The notes: generated by a model from the sequence alone, not told the origin. DNA of 64,000 bases from Geotrypetes seraphini (GCF_902459505.1 NC_047101.1:14606705-14670704), one strand, 5' to 3'. Positions 22,083-33,299 are shown, counted from the stretch's first letter. Made by a program: numbers and translations.

Positions 22083-23528
22083 GGTATTTTCCTGCCCTAT
22101 TCTATAAGGGATGTGGCACCAGAATTACTTTTTATGGCTGAAAAGGAATAACGAGATATCTGCACACTGTACGAGACTTCATCATATGCTCATGAATCAT
22201 ATCTTTTTAATCAACTCATCTTTCCCAGCCATTTGTGATGGCCTTAATTCTAGTCACAAATTAGGTAAATCCAGCCCCATTTTCATTCTAGGTCATACTG
22301 TATGATATGGAAAATCAGTCCACATGTCACATAAGATTACTTCCAAATAATTTGAGTTTCTGTCCACCATTCAAGTCGGCACTGCCAAAAAGCAGGCTCA
22401 AGGCCAGAATACAACTATGGTGCATAAGCTTTAAATTCATGACAATTCCCACTGCTTTAGAGAGGGAAAACAATTTTAGCTGAACTTATTTATTCAATTC
22501 ATTTTCTATCCCGTTGTCCCCAAAGAGCTCAGAATGGGTTACAGGTTCTGGCATCAAAAACAGCTGAACAAGAAGCAGAGCAAGGGGGCAGTAAGCTGTG
22601 TTTGTTGCTTAAAGATCAGCTTTTTCAAACTTTTTCAAAGTAGAGCATCAGTTTAATTAGTCTTGTTCATGGGGCAGAAAAGACAAATCATGTGTCTCTC
22701 CTGTCAACAATTCAAATTCAGCTACTCTGTGTGGGCCAGTGGACACATTTAAGTTTAAGATGGCAGATCAATTTGACAGGCTTCAGTAAATCACAGAAAG
22801 GTTAAATTTTCTACAGAGAAGAATTTCAAGGACAGGGGGGGGGGGGTCATAATCTGAAGTTGCAGGGAAAAAGTTGGCTGAAAAGAAGATGTTTGTATCT
22901 TCGAATTAACCTGTGCATTTTGATTTATTATCATTTAAAATCATCAGTCCTCTCGTGACATCACAGTTTGCAACAAATTGTGATGTCACAAAGCAGAGAA
23001 TTATGGCTGCAGTTGAGGTTAGCTGAAGGCAACATCTGAAGTCTGAGACCTCCTTGTTAATTCTTCACCGAACATAGGACAGACAGTGAGAACCCTTTTC
23101 ATTAAAAAAATAACACCAAATTAATGGAGGAAGCACAAAGAGAAATATAATCCAGAAGCCAAATTACAGAAGGTTGCAGCATCATACTGCTCTAGTGAAC
23201 TTGAACTACGCCCTTGTTTTTATACTGCCAATTTTTAAATGAAAGAATCTTTTCCTCTATACCTTGTTTATGTCTAGATAAAGGCTTAGAGACTGGTCCT
23301 CCCTACCCAGATACATTGGCTATACACAGCCCTCCCTGGACGTTTCCTCTCTATAGACCTTACTTCATTCCATGCAAAGATGATTCATGGATTTACTGGA
23401 AATATTTTGCCTATGAAAAATGGACAATTAACCATTTCTTAGAAACACTGATACATAAAGTTCTTCAAGTCATTTCTACACACAAACAATAAATATTAAA
23501 CCTTACAGCTGATGGTATATTACCAATA
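22083..23528. other. Mostly unassigned; one SINE tail fragment
   Basis: A tail-only minus-strand SINE fragment lies at 22480-22550 (same word 'gagctcagaatgggtt'). At 22950-22990 'gtgacatcacag' and 'gtgatgtcac' form a short inverted repeat. No gene is seen. Confidence 0.4.
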
Positions 23529-24125
23529 ATAGTTTCAAGTTTAATAAAAATTTGTATATCGCCTATCAGTCTTCTAAGCGGTTTGTACATTATAAAATAG
23601 GGTAACATACATTAAAACATACAGGACCTACTGGAACGATAGAATTAAGGTAAAGAATTACATTATAAAATAGGGGAAATACAAAAGGAAGGGAGATCCC
23701 ATCTGATAACCAACACAGACATGAAGATGTTTCATAAGGTACGTGCATTAGAGGTTGAATGCATCTATAAAAAGAAAAATTGTTAGGTTTCCTTTGAAAC
23801 GATCTCGCATGGGTTCATCCCGTAGTTCCAGGGGTAATGAGTTCCAAAGAGATGGGGCTGTGACGGAGAAGTTTGTTGTTCGTGGAGTGCTAATAATATG
23901 GAGAGATGGAACCGTTAAGAGATTTTGTGATTGTGATCTCAGTGTTCTAGCTGGGGTGTAGGGAATTAGAAAATTGTTTAAGAATTCTGGCTGGTTGTTA
24001 CGGTGTGTTTCGAAAGTTAAAAGTATGATTTTATAGGTTATTCTGTGTGGAATAGGGAGCCGGTGAGCTTTTATCAGAAGAGATGTGACATGATCAAATT
24101 TTTTTACATTGCCAATAAGTTTTAT
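23529..24125 (-). mobile_element. LINE 3' portion, minus strand, left half
   Basis: The start 'caagtttaataaaaatttgt' and 'atcgcctatcagtcttctaa' followed by gcggtttgtac are the reverse complement of the L2-like tail at 7060-7104. It continues to 24125. It is then interrupted by a palindromic insertion (24126-24721), after which similar sequence resumes. Confidence 0.7.
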
Positions 24126-24735
24126 TAAAAAACAGCAAGGGAATTTGTTTATCCAAGGTGATATTTATAAATCACTGTTGTACTAATCACCTTTGTTTTA
24201 CTTCAAGCACTAATTTCAACACAAAGCTGAGGTGGTTAAGTGAACACTCAGACCCGCAGCTGAGATCCGGTGAAACAAGTTCACGGAGCAGCTGTTAAGG
24301 AGACCATCCATAGTTGTTCACAGTCTCCTCCACCAAACAAAGACTAAATAACAACAAATCAAACTTAAATAAAAATAAAATAAAAAATTTAACAACAACT
24401 TAACTTTGAATGGTGTAGATGATAAACATAACTGCTCCGGGCTCCTCCGTTATTCACAATACCGACCCCCCAACCTAGGTTTCACCCGCTGGCTTCTTCA
24501 GGAGGGGTACGGCACAAACACTCCATACTGCACACACACACACTGCTGACGAGAGTCTTTGTTTGGTGGAGGAGACTGTGAACAACTATGGATGGTCTCC
24601 TTAACAGCTGCTCCGTGAACTTGTTTCACCGGACCTCAGCTGCGGGTCTGAGTGTTCACTTAACCACATCAGCTTTGTGTTGAAATTAGTGCTTGAAGTA
24701 AAACAAAGGTGATTAGTACAACAATAAGTTTTATT
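24126..24735. mobile_element. Palindromic insertion with 14-bp flanking repeats
   Basis: The words CAATAAGTTTTATT flank it on both sides (24112-24125 and 24722-24735). The arms are about 24170-24345 and 24552-24721: 'gaacactcagacccgcagct', 'gtgaaacaagttcacggagc' and their complements. The spacer (24346-24551) holds on the minus strand 'ctgaagaagccagcgggtga' followed by aacctagg. It also holds a short CA microsatellite. Confidence 0.75.
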
Positions 24736-25000
24736 GACATGTTTTGTATAACTTGCAAGCGTCTGATTTCTTTCTGCGTGATGCCATTATATAGTGAGCT
24801 GAAGTAATGTAAACATGAGATCACCAGGGAATGTACTAATAGGTTCAATAATGCAGTATAAAATAAATAATACAGTATATTGTATTGATAAATAAGAGGG
24901 ATTGATGTTGAAAAGCTTTTATGCAGCCAGTATTGGCGGTTGGCCACATAAGGGCTTTACAAAAAGGCCAGCATGGAAAATGGCTAAATTGTTGGCTTTG
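24736..25000 (-). mobile_element. LINE 3' portion, minus strand, right half
   Basis: This continues the LINE interrupted at 24125 (gacatgttttgtataacttg, then ATGTAAACATGAGATCA). It becomes unassignable past about 25000. Confidence 0.5.
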
Positions 25001-25157
25001 TAGGTCACTATATGGGATGATTCTATAAAACATTAAAAAAAATTACCTTCTATGTAGAAATCCAGGTGTAATCTTTTGGTGATTATGTAATTCCCATCTG
25101 AATAATCTCTGAGGTGCCAAATCCAATTGAAATAAGTAAGGGTAAGGATAAGACTAA

Positions 25158-25310
25158 GGGGTCCTTATACCGCGCGTTAAACCGCCTGCCGCGCTAGTCG
25201 CTAATGCCTCCATTGACCAGACGTTAGTTTTTTTGCTTGCCGCGGGGGTTAGCGCGTGATGAAATGTCTGACGCGCTAACACGGCTAGCGCGGCTTGATA
25301 AAAGGACCCC
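25158..25310. mobile_element. Harbinger-like MITE
   Basis: Termini GGGGTCCTTATACC and TTGATAAAAGGACCCC are flanked by TAA on both sides. A central part 'ctaatgcctccattgaccag' and 'acgttagttttttt' matches the interior of the copy at 6135. Confidence 0.85.
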
Positions 25311-25312
25311 TA

Positions 25313-25719
25313 AGGCTCATGGATTTGATATACTGCCTTTCTGTGGTATAACCAAAGCAGTTTACAGTATATTAATTAAATGCAGGTACTTTCTCTGTAC
25401 GTCGTGGCTTACAAGATACATTTATACATTGTTTTTCCGGAACAAAGTTCAACTCAAAAGTAGTTTACAGCAAAAATAATACAATAAAAAAACAAATTAT
25501 AAATAAAATAATGCATCAGTACAAATATATATACATCAATAAATTTAAGAAGGGTTGATAGCTGGCTCCTTGAGTAGTAATGTTGGTAAAGCGATGCCTT
25601 AGAAAATTTAGGGCATCCATTGAAAAGCGGGTTATTTTAATCCCAACCTAAAAGTGTTGTATTATTCCTTGTGTTTTTTTTAAAGCAAAAGTAAATTTTA
25701 CTAGATTTGTGATCCCTAT
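25313..25719 (-). mobile_element. LINE 3' tail fragment (possible)
   Basis: The words 'gatttgatatactgcctttc' and 'accaaagcagtttacagtat' (25321-25370) match minus-strand L2-like tails. The remainder to 25719 is unassigned. Confidence 0.4.
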
Positions 25720-26188
25720 TAGAGAATGACATGATGACAAAATTCATCACCGTTCCCGTTCCCGCGGATAACCGCGGGAAACCATCTTCATCTCATTCTT
25801 TAAAGAGAGAGGGAAGAATCAGAGTATGAATGGCCACAACCACTGACCCGCAAGCTTTGCTTTGAAGAATGCTGGTGTAGAAGGACTGAGGTTGAAACAG
25901 ACACTCTCTGGTATCCAGAGCAGATATTGTGATGTCATAATGCCTCATTCCACCAGTGCCTAAGAGCCAATCACATCAGTGATGTCACAATGGCTTCATT
26001 ATCCTTGGCTCCCATAAGAATCAGAGTATGAATGGCCACAACCACTGACCCGCAAGCTTTGCTCTGAAGAATGCTGGTGTAGAAGGATTGAGGTTGAGAT
26101 AGACACTAGAAAATGACATGGGATTATTTCCCGCAGTTATCCGTGGGGACGGGAAAGGTGATGAATTTTGTCACCGTGTCATTCTCTA
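25720..26188. mobile_element. hAT-like palindromic MITE (TAGAGAATGACA type)
   Basis: Exact 8-bp TSD ATCCCTAT at 25712-25719 and 26189-26196. The ends are TAGAGAATGACATGATGACA and the complement TGTCACCGTGTCATTCTCTA. 'ggataaccgcgggaa' on the left mirrors 'cccgcagttatcc' on the right. It contains a near-identical internal duplication of about 90 bp at 25815-25905 and 26010-26105 (gaatggccacaaccactgac). Confidence 0.88.
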
Positions 26189-26239
26189 ATCCCTATGTCA
26201 TTTGCGAGGCCAGCAAGTATCGTTTTCCATGTAAAATGG

Positions 26240-26303
26240 CTGTTTTATATATATATATTGTATATCTAAATCTATATCTATTGTGTATATATATATATAT
26301 TAT
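26240..26303. repeat. AT-rich microsatellite
   Basis: Runs of TATATATATA at 26242-26262 and 26284-26300, just upstream of the next MITE. Confidence 0.8.
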
Positions 26304-26304
26304 T

Positions 26305-26668
26305 AGGGTTACCAGATTTTGTCCTAAAAAAAAAAAAAGGATATTTGGCACTGCCCCAGCCCCGCCCCATTATGCCCATAGCCCTGTCCCATTCCGCCCT
26401 CCAACCCAAGCCCCACACAAACCCTGTCTCTTCAGGGTCATATCTGGAGGGTATCTATGCATGCACGGATATGACATGATGACGTCACATGCAAGCGTGT
26501 GATGTCATTGTGTCACATCCGCATGCGCACAGATGCCCTCCAGGTGCGGCCCCAACCTCAGTGGTTTTCAAAACCCAGGCAAAGTGCCACGTTTTGGCAA
26601 CTGGTTCGCACGACTAGACAGTCTGAAAAGAGGACATGTCTGGGTAAATCTGGACATCTGGTAACCCT
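26305..26668. mobile_element. MITE with AGGGTTACCAGA termini
   Basis: Left end AGGGTTACCAGATTTTGTCC is mirrored by TCTGGTAACCCT on the right, with 'gacatgtctgggtaaatctg' just inside. The flanking trinucleotides are TTA and CTA, which would suit a 3-bp TWA target. It ends six bases before a mariner. Confidence 0.65.
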
Positions 26669-26933
26669 CTATACAGGACGCCCACAAAAACACTCCTTGA
26701 TTTTAAATGGTTACAAAATCAAAACTTGTTGGAATATGCTTATAAATGAGATGACAGCAAATGCAAGTCCCCAAAAGCACGGTTAGCGAGATCTTATGAC
26801 AATCGCTTGCACTTTCACCTTTATAAACTGCAACTGGTGCGTAAGTTACAAACTTCAGACAATGCAACGCGACAAAATGACCAGGTGTTTCTCAAGTGGC
26901 CCCCGAGATCACCAGATATTACTGTTTAAGACA

Positions 26934-27338
26934 TAGTATCATAGTAGATGATGGCAGATAAAGACCCGAATGGTCCATCCAGTCTGTCCAACCTGATTCA
27001 ATTTAAATTTTTAAATTTTTTCTTCTTAGCTATTTCTGGGCAAGAATCCAAAGCTTTACCTTGTACTGTGCTTGGGTTCCAACTGCCGAAATCTCTGTTA
27101 AGACTTACTCCAGCCCATCTACACCCTCCCAGCCATTGAAGCCCTCCCCAGCCCATCCTCCACCAAACAGCCATTTACAGACACAGACCGTGCAAGTCTG
27201 CCCAGTACTGGCCTTAGTTCAATATTTAATATTATTTTCTGATTCTAAATCCTCTGTGTTCATCCCACGCTTCTTTGAACTCCGTCACCGTTTTCCTCTC
27301 TACCACCTCTCTCTCTCTTTGTCTTTCTTTCTCTCTCT
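26934..27338 (-). mobile_element. CR1-type LINE 3' end, TTACTATG family, first copy
   Basis: On the minus strand it runs from the family's 5' part near 27240 to the tail at 26934 (catagtatcatagtag). The segment 27273-27338 adds a pyrimidine-rich stretch. It is inserted within the mariner transposase frame. Confidence 0.8.
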
Positions 27339-27620
27339 CATAGTAACATAGTAGATGACAGCAGATAAAGACCCGAATGGTCCATCCAGTCTGCCCAACC
27401 TGATTCAATTAAAATTTTTTTTAAAAAAATTTTTTTTCTTCTTAGCTATTTCTGGGCAAGAATCCAAAGTTTTACCCGGTACTGTGCTTGGGTTCCAACT
27501 GCCAAAATCTCTGTTAAGACTTACTCCAGCCCATCTACACCCTCCCAGCCATTGAAGCCCTCCCCAGCCCATCCTCCACCAAACGGCCATATACAGACAC
27601 AGACTGTACAAGTCTGCCCA
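27339..27620 (-). mobile_element. CR1-type LINE 3' end, TTACTATG family, second copy
   Basis: Minus-strand copy with tail CATAGTAACATAGTAGATGA, directly beside the first copy in the same orientation. The mariner frame resumes at about 27621, so both CR1 copies postdate the mariner. Confidence 0.85.
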
Positions 27621-27818
27621 CTTTTTCCTTTGGGGATAGGTGAAAGACAGTGTACGCACCTCTACTACCCGCAACTATGGATGATCTGCAGGAACGCATC
27701 ACTGAAGCTATAAACGCGATCACGCCGGATATGCTTCAGAGAGTCTGGTCTGAGTTCGATTATCGCATCAATGTTTGCTGAGTAACAGGTGGGGGGCGCC
27801 CATTGCGTGTATGTAATC

Positions 27819-28014
27819 CAGTGGTTCCCAACCCTGACTTGGAGGACCACCAGGCCAGTCGGGTTTTCAGGATAGCCCTAATGAATATGCATGGAGCAGG
27901 TTTGCATGCCTGGCACCTCCATTATATGCAGGTCTCTTTCATGCATATTCATTAGGGCTCTCCTGAAAACCCAACTGGCCTGGTGGTCCTCCAGGACAGG
28001 GTTGGGAACCACTG
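27819..28014. mobile_element. hAT-like palindromic MITE (CAGTGGTTCCCAACC type)
   Basis: Exact 8-bp TSD ATGTAATC at 27811-27818 and 28015-28022. TIRs are CAGTGGTTCCCAACCCTG and its complement, and the arms carry AATGAATATGCATG. It is inserted near the 3' end of the mariner. Confidence 0.95.
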
Positions 28015-28145
28015 ATGTAATCAACAGATACCATATGAATCTTTATGAGTTGATGAAACTGTAGCTTCAAAGGTGAAAGAATATTCCAATAAATTTTGGT
28101 TTTGTAACCATTTAAAATCAAGGAGTGTTTTTGTGGGCACCCTGT

Positions 28146-28860
28146 ACTATGTACGTGAGAGAAAGGGTGGGAGGAAGACTAAAATGTTTTGCATTTGTTC
28201 TTACCCAAGTCTATATCTGGGGTAGAGGCAGGAAATAGGAAAGAAGTTCTCCATCTCTTATGAGTCTGGGCTCTAGGCTTCCTGCTTTTCTTTTCTCCTG
28301 ACAGTTGGAGAATTCTCAGCTGCATTCCTTTTGCTCCTATTCCAACTGTGCACGATGCAATCCAGGAAAAGACATCAAACGTTAGGAGTGAAATTAGATC
28401 AACAATCTATTCTAAAACTGACTGGGCTTGCAAACCTGGAAAATCCCAGATAAGCTCATCTTTATTCCCCTGGTACTAATTGGACAGTGCAGAAGGCGAT
28501 AAATAGCTTAGCTAAGGTGTGCTGGAAATCTCCAGTAGAGAAAGTAAAGAGCTGAGGGAGTTTTCCATAGCAGTTAAAGGAGCTGAATGTGTATCAGCAG
28601 TTCTGGGAAAGATGAGGCCAACCTGGTGGAATGCAGCTCTCTCTTGAACGAGCCTAAACCAGGCTTCTCCAAGTTCAGTTTTCAAGGGCAATAAACAGGC
28701 CAGATTTCAGGATATCCCGCCATTTCTTTGAAGACTCCAGAGCAGCAGGGGTGTTCTGCTCCAGCCCCTCTCTCATCCAGGCTGCCTGCAGGCAAGAGAA
28801 GTAGAGGGGAGTTGTAATGAAATGCAGAGAATACTTACCCTACTTCCTAACCCACACCCC
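28146..28860. other. No gene; degraded hAT MITE half
   Basis: Words 'ggcttctccaagttcagttt' and 'ggccagatttcaggatatcc' (28670-28725) look like one degraded hAT MITE arm. The rest is unassigned. Confidence 0.35.
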
Positions 28861-28899
28861 ATTCTCCTATTGCTCTTACCCTATCCCACCTGACTCATC

Positions 28900-29460
28900 C
28901 CTGACTTAACCAGCTAAGTGCCATTGAATATCGCGCTGAACACAAAGCTGGCTATCTTTAGGGCATTCTGGGGGCAGTAAGCACTTAAGCGGCCAGAAGT
29001 ACTGCATAAATGTCTGTCCTATCTTTAAGAAGTAATCCATGGCCACTTAAGTGATGACTATTGAATTAAGTGGCTATGTGATAGCCGGCTTAAAAATAAT
29101 TGGATATCCATAGCTGAAGCCTGCACAGGTCCTGACCTTCAATATCTGGGAATAGCGGATAGCGTAGCTGGTTTTAAGAAAGGTTTGATAAGTTCCTGGA
29201 GGAAAAGTCCATAGTCTTGTTATTGAGACAGACATGGGGGAAGCCACTGCTTGCCCTGGATCGGTAGCATGGAATGTTGCTGCTCTTTGGGGTTCTAGAA
29301 TGTTGCTATTCTTTAGGATTCTGAATGGAATGTTGCTACTCTTTGGGTTTTGGCCACCGTGAGAACGGGCTAGTGGGCTTCATGGACCATTGGTCTGACC
29401 CAGTAAGGCTATTCTTATGTTCTTATGAATAACGCCATTGGCGGTGAGAAAACACTCACC
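28900..29460. repeat. Possible DNA-element debris split by CR1
   Basis: Words 'attgaatatcgcgctgaaca' and 'ccacttaagtgatgactatt' and the later 'cgatggctgaacattgacct' surround a CR1 3' end (29150-29428). The parent element is not identified. Confidence 0.35.
29150..29428 (+). mobile_element. CR1 LINE 3' UTR
   Basis: 'agctggttttaagaaaggtt' corresponds to the RT C-terminal FKKGLD codons. After it come 'gaggaaaagtccatagtctt', 'catggaccattggtctgacc' and the tail TTCTTATGTTCTTATG. It includes a small internal repetition of 'ggaatgttgctactcttt' (29270-29345). It is closely related to the copy at 1060. Confidence 0.85.
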
Positions 29461-29990
29461 ACCGATGGCTGAACATTGACCTTTAATATTTTATTGTAAT
29501 TGAACGCTCAGTTTCTACAGTGGGCTTGGTAAGCTGTATAAATGGCTCATCTAGAACAGTCCGAGAGAGAGAAAATTGACTGTTTTAAACACACAGCAAA
29601 AATACTTTGAAAGTTAAAAGTAGTGATTCAGCTTTTGAGTGCTCCTCGTAAGAGACTGAGCTGACGAACAGATTCACAAATTCCAAAATCCCTCACCCAG
29701 TCACAGGAATGCTGCTCAACTTGTTTTTGTTAAGAGAATAAAAAGAATAAGAATAAAATCTTAGGTCCTTTATATTAAAACCACACCTGAACACGGTTTC
29801 TGTTGTACATAGGAAATAATTAAGGATTGATGGGCCGTTAGTTGCATTTAAAGCACAGATACAATTCCTAAGGCTCCTGGCACCATTTGATGACTACCCA
29901 GTAAGAAGCTAGCAGTTCTGGTAGCCATGTTATGTCTAACCCACCTTTTTGATATAGCCTTCAGTCCTTAACCCTATTCCTCTGCCCTCC
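29460..29990. other. No gene recognised
   Basis: About 500 bp with no repeat or exon signature that I can support. Confidence 0.3.
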
Positions 29991-30350
29991 AACCCAGCCA
30001 GCTGATTAACCATTCTCCTTAACTGTATCCATGACATCCTGTTTGTCTGTCTTGTTTGTTTAGATTATAAGCTCTTTCGAGCAGGGACTGTCTCCTTGTG
30101 ACTCTGTACAGCACTGTGTACGTCTGGTAGCGCTATAGAAGTAATTCATAGTAGTAGTGGGAAAAGTTTCAGTCTTTGGGAAGCAGAGCTGAGATAGTGA
30201 TGTCATGATGCCTCATTCCACCAATAAGAGCCAACCTCCTCAGTGATGTCACAATGGCTCGATTGTCCTGTACTCCCCTCTGCTCTCCAACCCAGCCAGC
30301 AGATTAACCCTTCCCCTTAACTGTATCCATGACATTGAGCAGGAACTGTT
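29990..30350 (+). mobile_element. L2-like 3' end plus hAT-core fragment
   Basis: At 30060-30150 an L2/MIR-type tail is present (ttataagctctttcgagcag, then GTACAGCACTGTGTACG, GCGCTATAGAAGTAAT). At 30180-30285 'gatgcctcattccaccaata' and 'cagtgatgtcacaatggctc' match the interior of the hAT MITE at 25720 (25930-26010). The words 'ccaacccagccagc..gattaacc' then repeat on either side (29990 and 30290), so the pieces form a duplicated mosaic. Confidence 0.55.
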
Positions 30351-30643
30351 TTAAAAGAAAAAATCTTTTAGGAGAAGAACTGAATAATATGTGTGACCTT
30401 TAACTTAATCATATCACTAAGGATTTAAAAGGCTTGAACACTAAGATTACACTTAAAAGATTCAAAACACAAAAGTTAAATGACTCAGGGCAGATCACCA
30501 AGATAAGTATATGATGCAGCAGAACTTAAGATGAGTTTTTCTATGGTTTGAAAAGAGAGAAGGCTCTCCTTTAGCTTTCATGAGTGAAAATTCTGGGAAG
30601 CTTACAGTGTTTTGGCCCATCCCTTTCATTCACTTGTTAACAC

Positions 30644-30952
30644 TAGGCCAGTTACTGGGCAGACTTGTACGGTCTGTGTCTGTGTATGGCCGTTTGGAGG
30701 AGGATGGGCAGGGGAGGGCTTCAATGGCTGGGAGGGTGTAGATGGGCTGGAGTAAGTCTTAACAGAGATTTCGGCAGTTGGAACCCAAGCACAGTACCGG
30801 GTAAAGCTTTGGATTCTCGCCCAGAAATAGCTAAGAAGAAAAAAAAAAAAAAAAATTTTTAAATTGAATCAGGTTGGGCAGACTGGATGGACCATTCGGG
30901 TCTTTATCTGCCGTCATCTACTATGTTACTATGTTACTATGTTACTATAGAA
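30644..30952 (+). mobile_element. CR1-type LINE 3' end (TTACTATG tail, three units)
   Basis: Almost identical to 20605-20938 and ends with three tandem GTTACTAT units. Only an oligo-A stretch (30838-30856) and a few bases differ. Confidence 0.9.
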
Positions 30953-31239
30953 ATGTTGTTTGTTTAAGGAAATGTTAAGGACCAGTCTGATCAAGTTTGA
31001 GTATACCACATGAAGTATTTCAAAGAAAACCACTTTTATTCTTTATCATAGAAAAATAAACAATGCTTTTCTTCATTGCCTTCTTCACCTTTTCTCCTCT
31101 ATTTGACTGTAGATTATTCTTTCTACAAGTATATACGGGACAAGTTGTAATCACTTAAAAGACTGCTGTGTGTCTTTTTTGTTATTGTTACTATTAGAAC
31201 TGTGACACAAAATCGAGTAGATCCGTTAAAAGCAAGTGA

Positions 31240-31560
31240 TTCACTAAGGCCTGGATTCTCTATAGGGCACTATCGGTGGCCGCTGATCATAGGTCAATCA
31301 TGTGATGGCACCCGATAGAGAATCACGCCTCTTTGAAAGACAGCCAACGGAAATGTAGGCCGGGGTTTTCTGGGCCTACATTTCCGGTGCCTATCTTGGT
31401 TGTGCATCGTGCCTACTTAAGTGCTTTAGGCCACCTAACGCCACTTCTGGCAATAGCCACACCCATAATGGTGTTTGGCAGCCTAAGCGCCTACAAAGGT
31501 GCATATTTGTTGCTATGGCATTAACAGCTCCAACGCTCATAGAATTCTAGCTGTTACCAC
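31240..31560. repeat. Probable DNA-element remnant
   Basis: 'ggattctctatagggcacta' on the left and 'cccgatagagaatcacgcct' at 31308-31327 form an inverted repeat. The sequence to 31560 is G+C-rich and lacks coding motifs. The assignment is weak. Confidence 0.35.
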
Positions 31561-31643
31561 CATGGCTGGTGCTAAAAAACACACCACAGTTTTGTAAAAG
31601 GGGGGGGAGGGGATAGCGCCATTTCTAGAATTTTCCCCTAAGG

Positions 31644-31820
31644 CAGGGGTAGGGAACTCCGGTCCTCAAGAGCCGTATTCCAGTCGGGTTTTCAGGATTT
31701 CCCCAATGAATATATGCATTGAAAGCAGTGCATGCAAATAGATCTCATGCATATTCATTGGGGAAATCCTGAAAACCCGACTGGAATACGGCTCTTGAGG
31801 ACCGGAGTTCCCTACCCCTG
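31644..31820. mobile_element. hAT-like palindromic MITE, perfect TSD
   Basis: 8-bp TSD CCCTAAGG at 31636-31643 and 31821-31828. Ends CAGGGGTAGGGAACTCCGGT and the exact complement; arms are nearly identical over about 70 bp, so it is young. Its right TSD runs into the first bases of the Harbinger-like MITE that starts at 31827. Confidence 0.93.
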
Positions 31821-31826
31821 CCCTAA

Positions 31827-31908
31827 GGGCTCCTTTTAGTAAACCATGGTAGAGCTTTTTACCACGGACCAGCATGGTAAGAAGCTCTACCGCAGTTTAG
31901 TAAAACCC
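31827..31908. mobile_element. Short Harbinger-like MITE
   Basis: GGGCTCCTTTTAGTAAACC and the complement-like CAGTTTAGTAAAACCC, with 'ggtagagctttttacca' mirrored by 'tggtaagaagctctacc'. Left flank is TAA. Confidence 0.65.
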
Positions 31909-31909
31909 A

Positions 31910-32390
31910 GCATACGATAATTTGCTGTTTGCCATTAGCATAACTCCTTGGTGAATACATTTCATAATTCTTATAATACAACAATAATCTGGCATCAACC
32001 ATGAATTCAGCAAGTACTGACATTCCTAACCCAAAGTAATCAACTGTATTATTTCTGAGGTGCATGAATTCTCTTAAATAATTCCAATCATTGTACATTC
32101 AAGTTCAAGGCTGGATTTCAAATTCTGGTGGCCACAGACGGGACAGGAGAGCAGGAGTGAGAGAATCTCATGAAGATTGGAGTGTGAAATGGAGCAGGAG
32201 GAAACTGCGGATCAAAGAAGGAATTCAATCATGGGAAAGGGTAGCATGAGGATTGAGTGTCAACATTTAGCTCATTCACTCTTTTGCAAGAACAATGATC
32301 AACAATGCAAGAACAATGATCAACAATGATCAACTTTATAAACCTGGTCTAGGTTTACAAAACAAACATAACATATTTATATAACTACAA
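31910..32390. other. No gene recognised
   Basis: Apart from a short tandem repeat 'caagaacaatgatcaacaatg' around 32285-32330, nothing is assigned. Confidence 0.35.
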
Positions 32391-32394
32391 CTTT

Positions 32395-32800
32395 ATTTTT
32401 ACACTAGAAACTTCTACTTATTTGCTTATCCAAAAATTAATGGATGTAGATATAAGACCTTCTTAGAAAGGACCCTAGCATTTATAGCTCGTAGACAACA
32501 ATTTTGGTTAGGTAAATGTATTCAGCAAGCTATGTTATCCTATTGCAGTTTTCGGAAATTAATTAAGACCACTTTGTTCCATAAGTTTATTACTTAGTGA
32601 GTTTTATTATTGAAATGCTTGCCTGTTTCTAGAAGTAGCCTAATTTTTGTTTTGTATCCCTTATTAATATGTTTATGGTCTTATTTGACCCTATTATTCT
32701 GAGGATTTCAAGTTTTATTAATTTGATTAATCGCCTCTCATGGATTCTAAGCAATGTACTATAAAATATGGGGGTATACAAAAAAAAAATAAAAACGACG
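32395..32800 (+). mobile_element. LINE 3' region, L2-like
   Basis: 'ttaattgatt..aatcgcctctcatggattctaagcaatg' type sequence at 32715-32760 and 'gggggtatacaaaaaaaaaa'-like end at 32770-32795 match L2-like LINE tails. The upstream part is too degraded to translate. Confidence 0.6.
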
Positions 32801-32936
32801 ACATATAAAACAGATTACGTGGACAGAGACCGACTTAGTATTAAACAGTAGGAACAGAGGGTAGAACAAGAAAAATCAAGAAAAGAGAACATAAAGAGGT
32901 AAATGCAGGAGGAAGAGGGGAGGAGAAGGATAAGAA

Positions 32937-33145
32937 CATAAGCAATGCCTCCACTGGGTCAGACCTGAGGTCCATCGCGCCCAGCAGTCTGCTCACGCAG
33001 CGGCCCAACAGGTCCAGGACCTGTGCAGTAATCCTCTATCTATACCGTTCTATCCCCTTTTCCAGCAGGAAATTGTCCAATCCTTTCTTGAACCCAAGTA
33101 CCGTACTCTGCCCTATTACGCTCTCTGGAAGCGCATTGGCTAAGG
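32937..33145 (-). mobile_element. CR1 LINE 3' end, truncated
   Basis: Minus-strand tail (ataagaacataagcaatgcc) and 3' UTR like those at 8700 and 33300, cut off at the RT codons near 33140 (gaagcgcattgg). Confidence 0.85.
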
Positions 33146-33299
33146 TTCTTAACATTTGCATCTCCTCTTCCTATAGGCTAAGGCTCTTTGCACCTGCATT
33201 GTGATGTCATAGAGCTTTATGGTTATAGAAACCTAGAAACATGATGGCAGATAAAGGCCAAATGGTCCATCCGCAGCATCCACTATCTCCTCCTCTCCC

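Larger units (their letters stand above)
26674..28144 (+). mobile_element. Mariner relic with nested CR1 and hAT insertions
   Basis: Its ends are long, nearly identical inverted repeats: CAGGACGCCCACAAAAACAC on the left and CAGGGTGCCCACAAAAACAC in reverse on the right. Each continues into 'tccttgattttaaatggtta', and TA dinucleotides flank both ends. The transposase C-terminus is recognisable: WPPRSPDITV-stop-D up to 26928, then FFLWG-stop-VKDSVYAPPLP, ITPDMLQRVWSEFDYRINVC from about 27621. This is the mariner-type FFLWG..LDYRI motif set. Most of the N-terminal gene is missing. The reading frame is split by two CR1-type elements (26934-27620) and downstream sequence by a hAT MITE (27819-28014). 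It is a non-functional relic. Confidence 0.85.
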
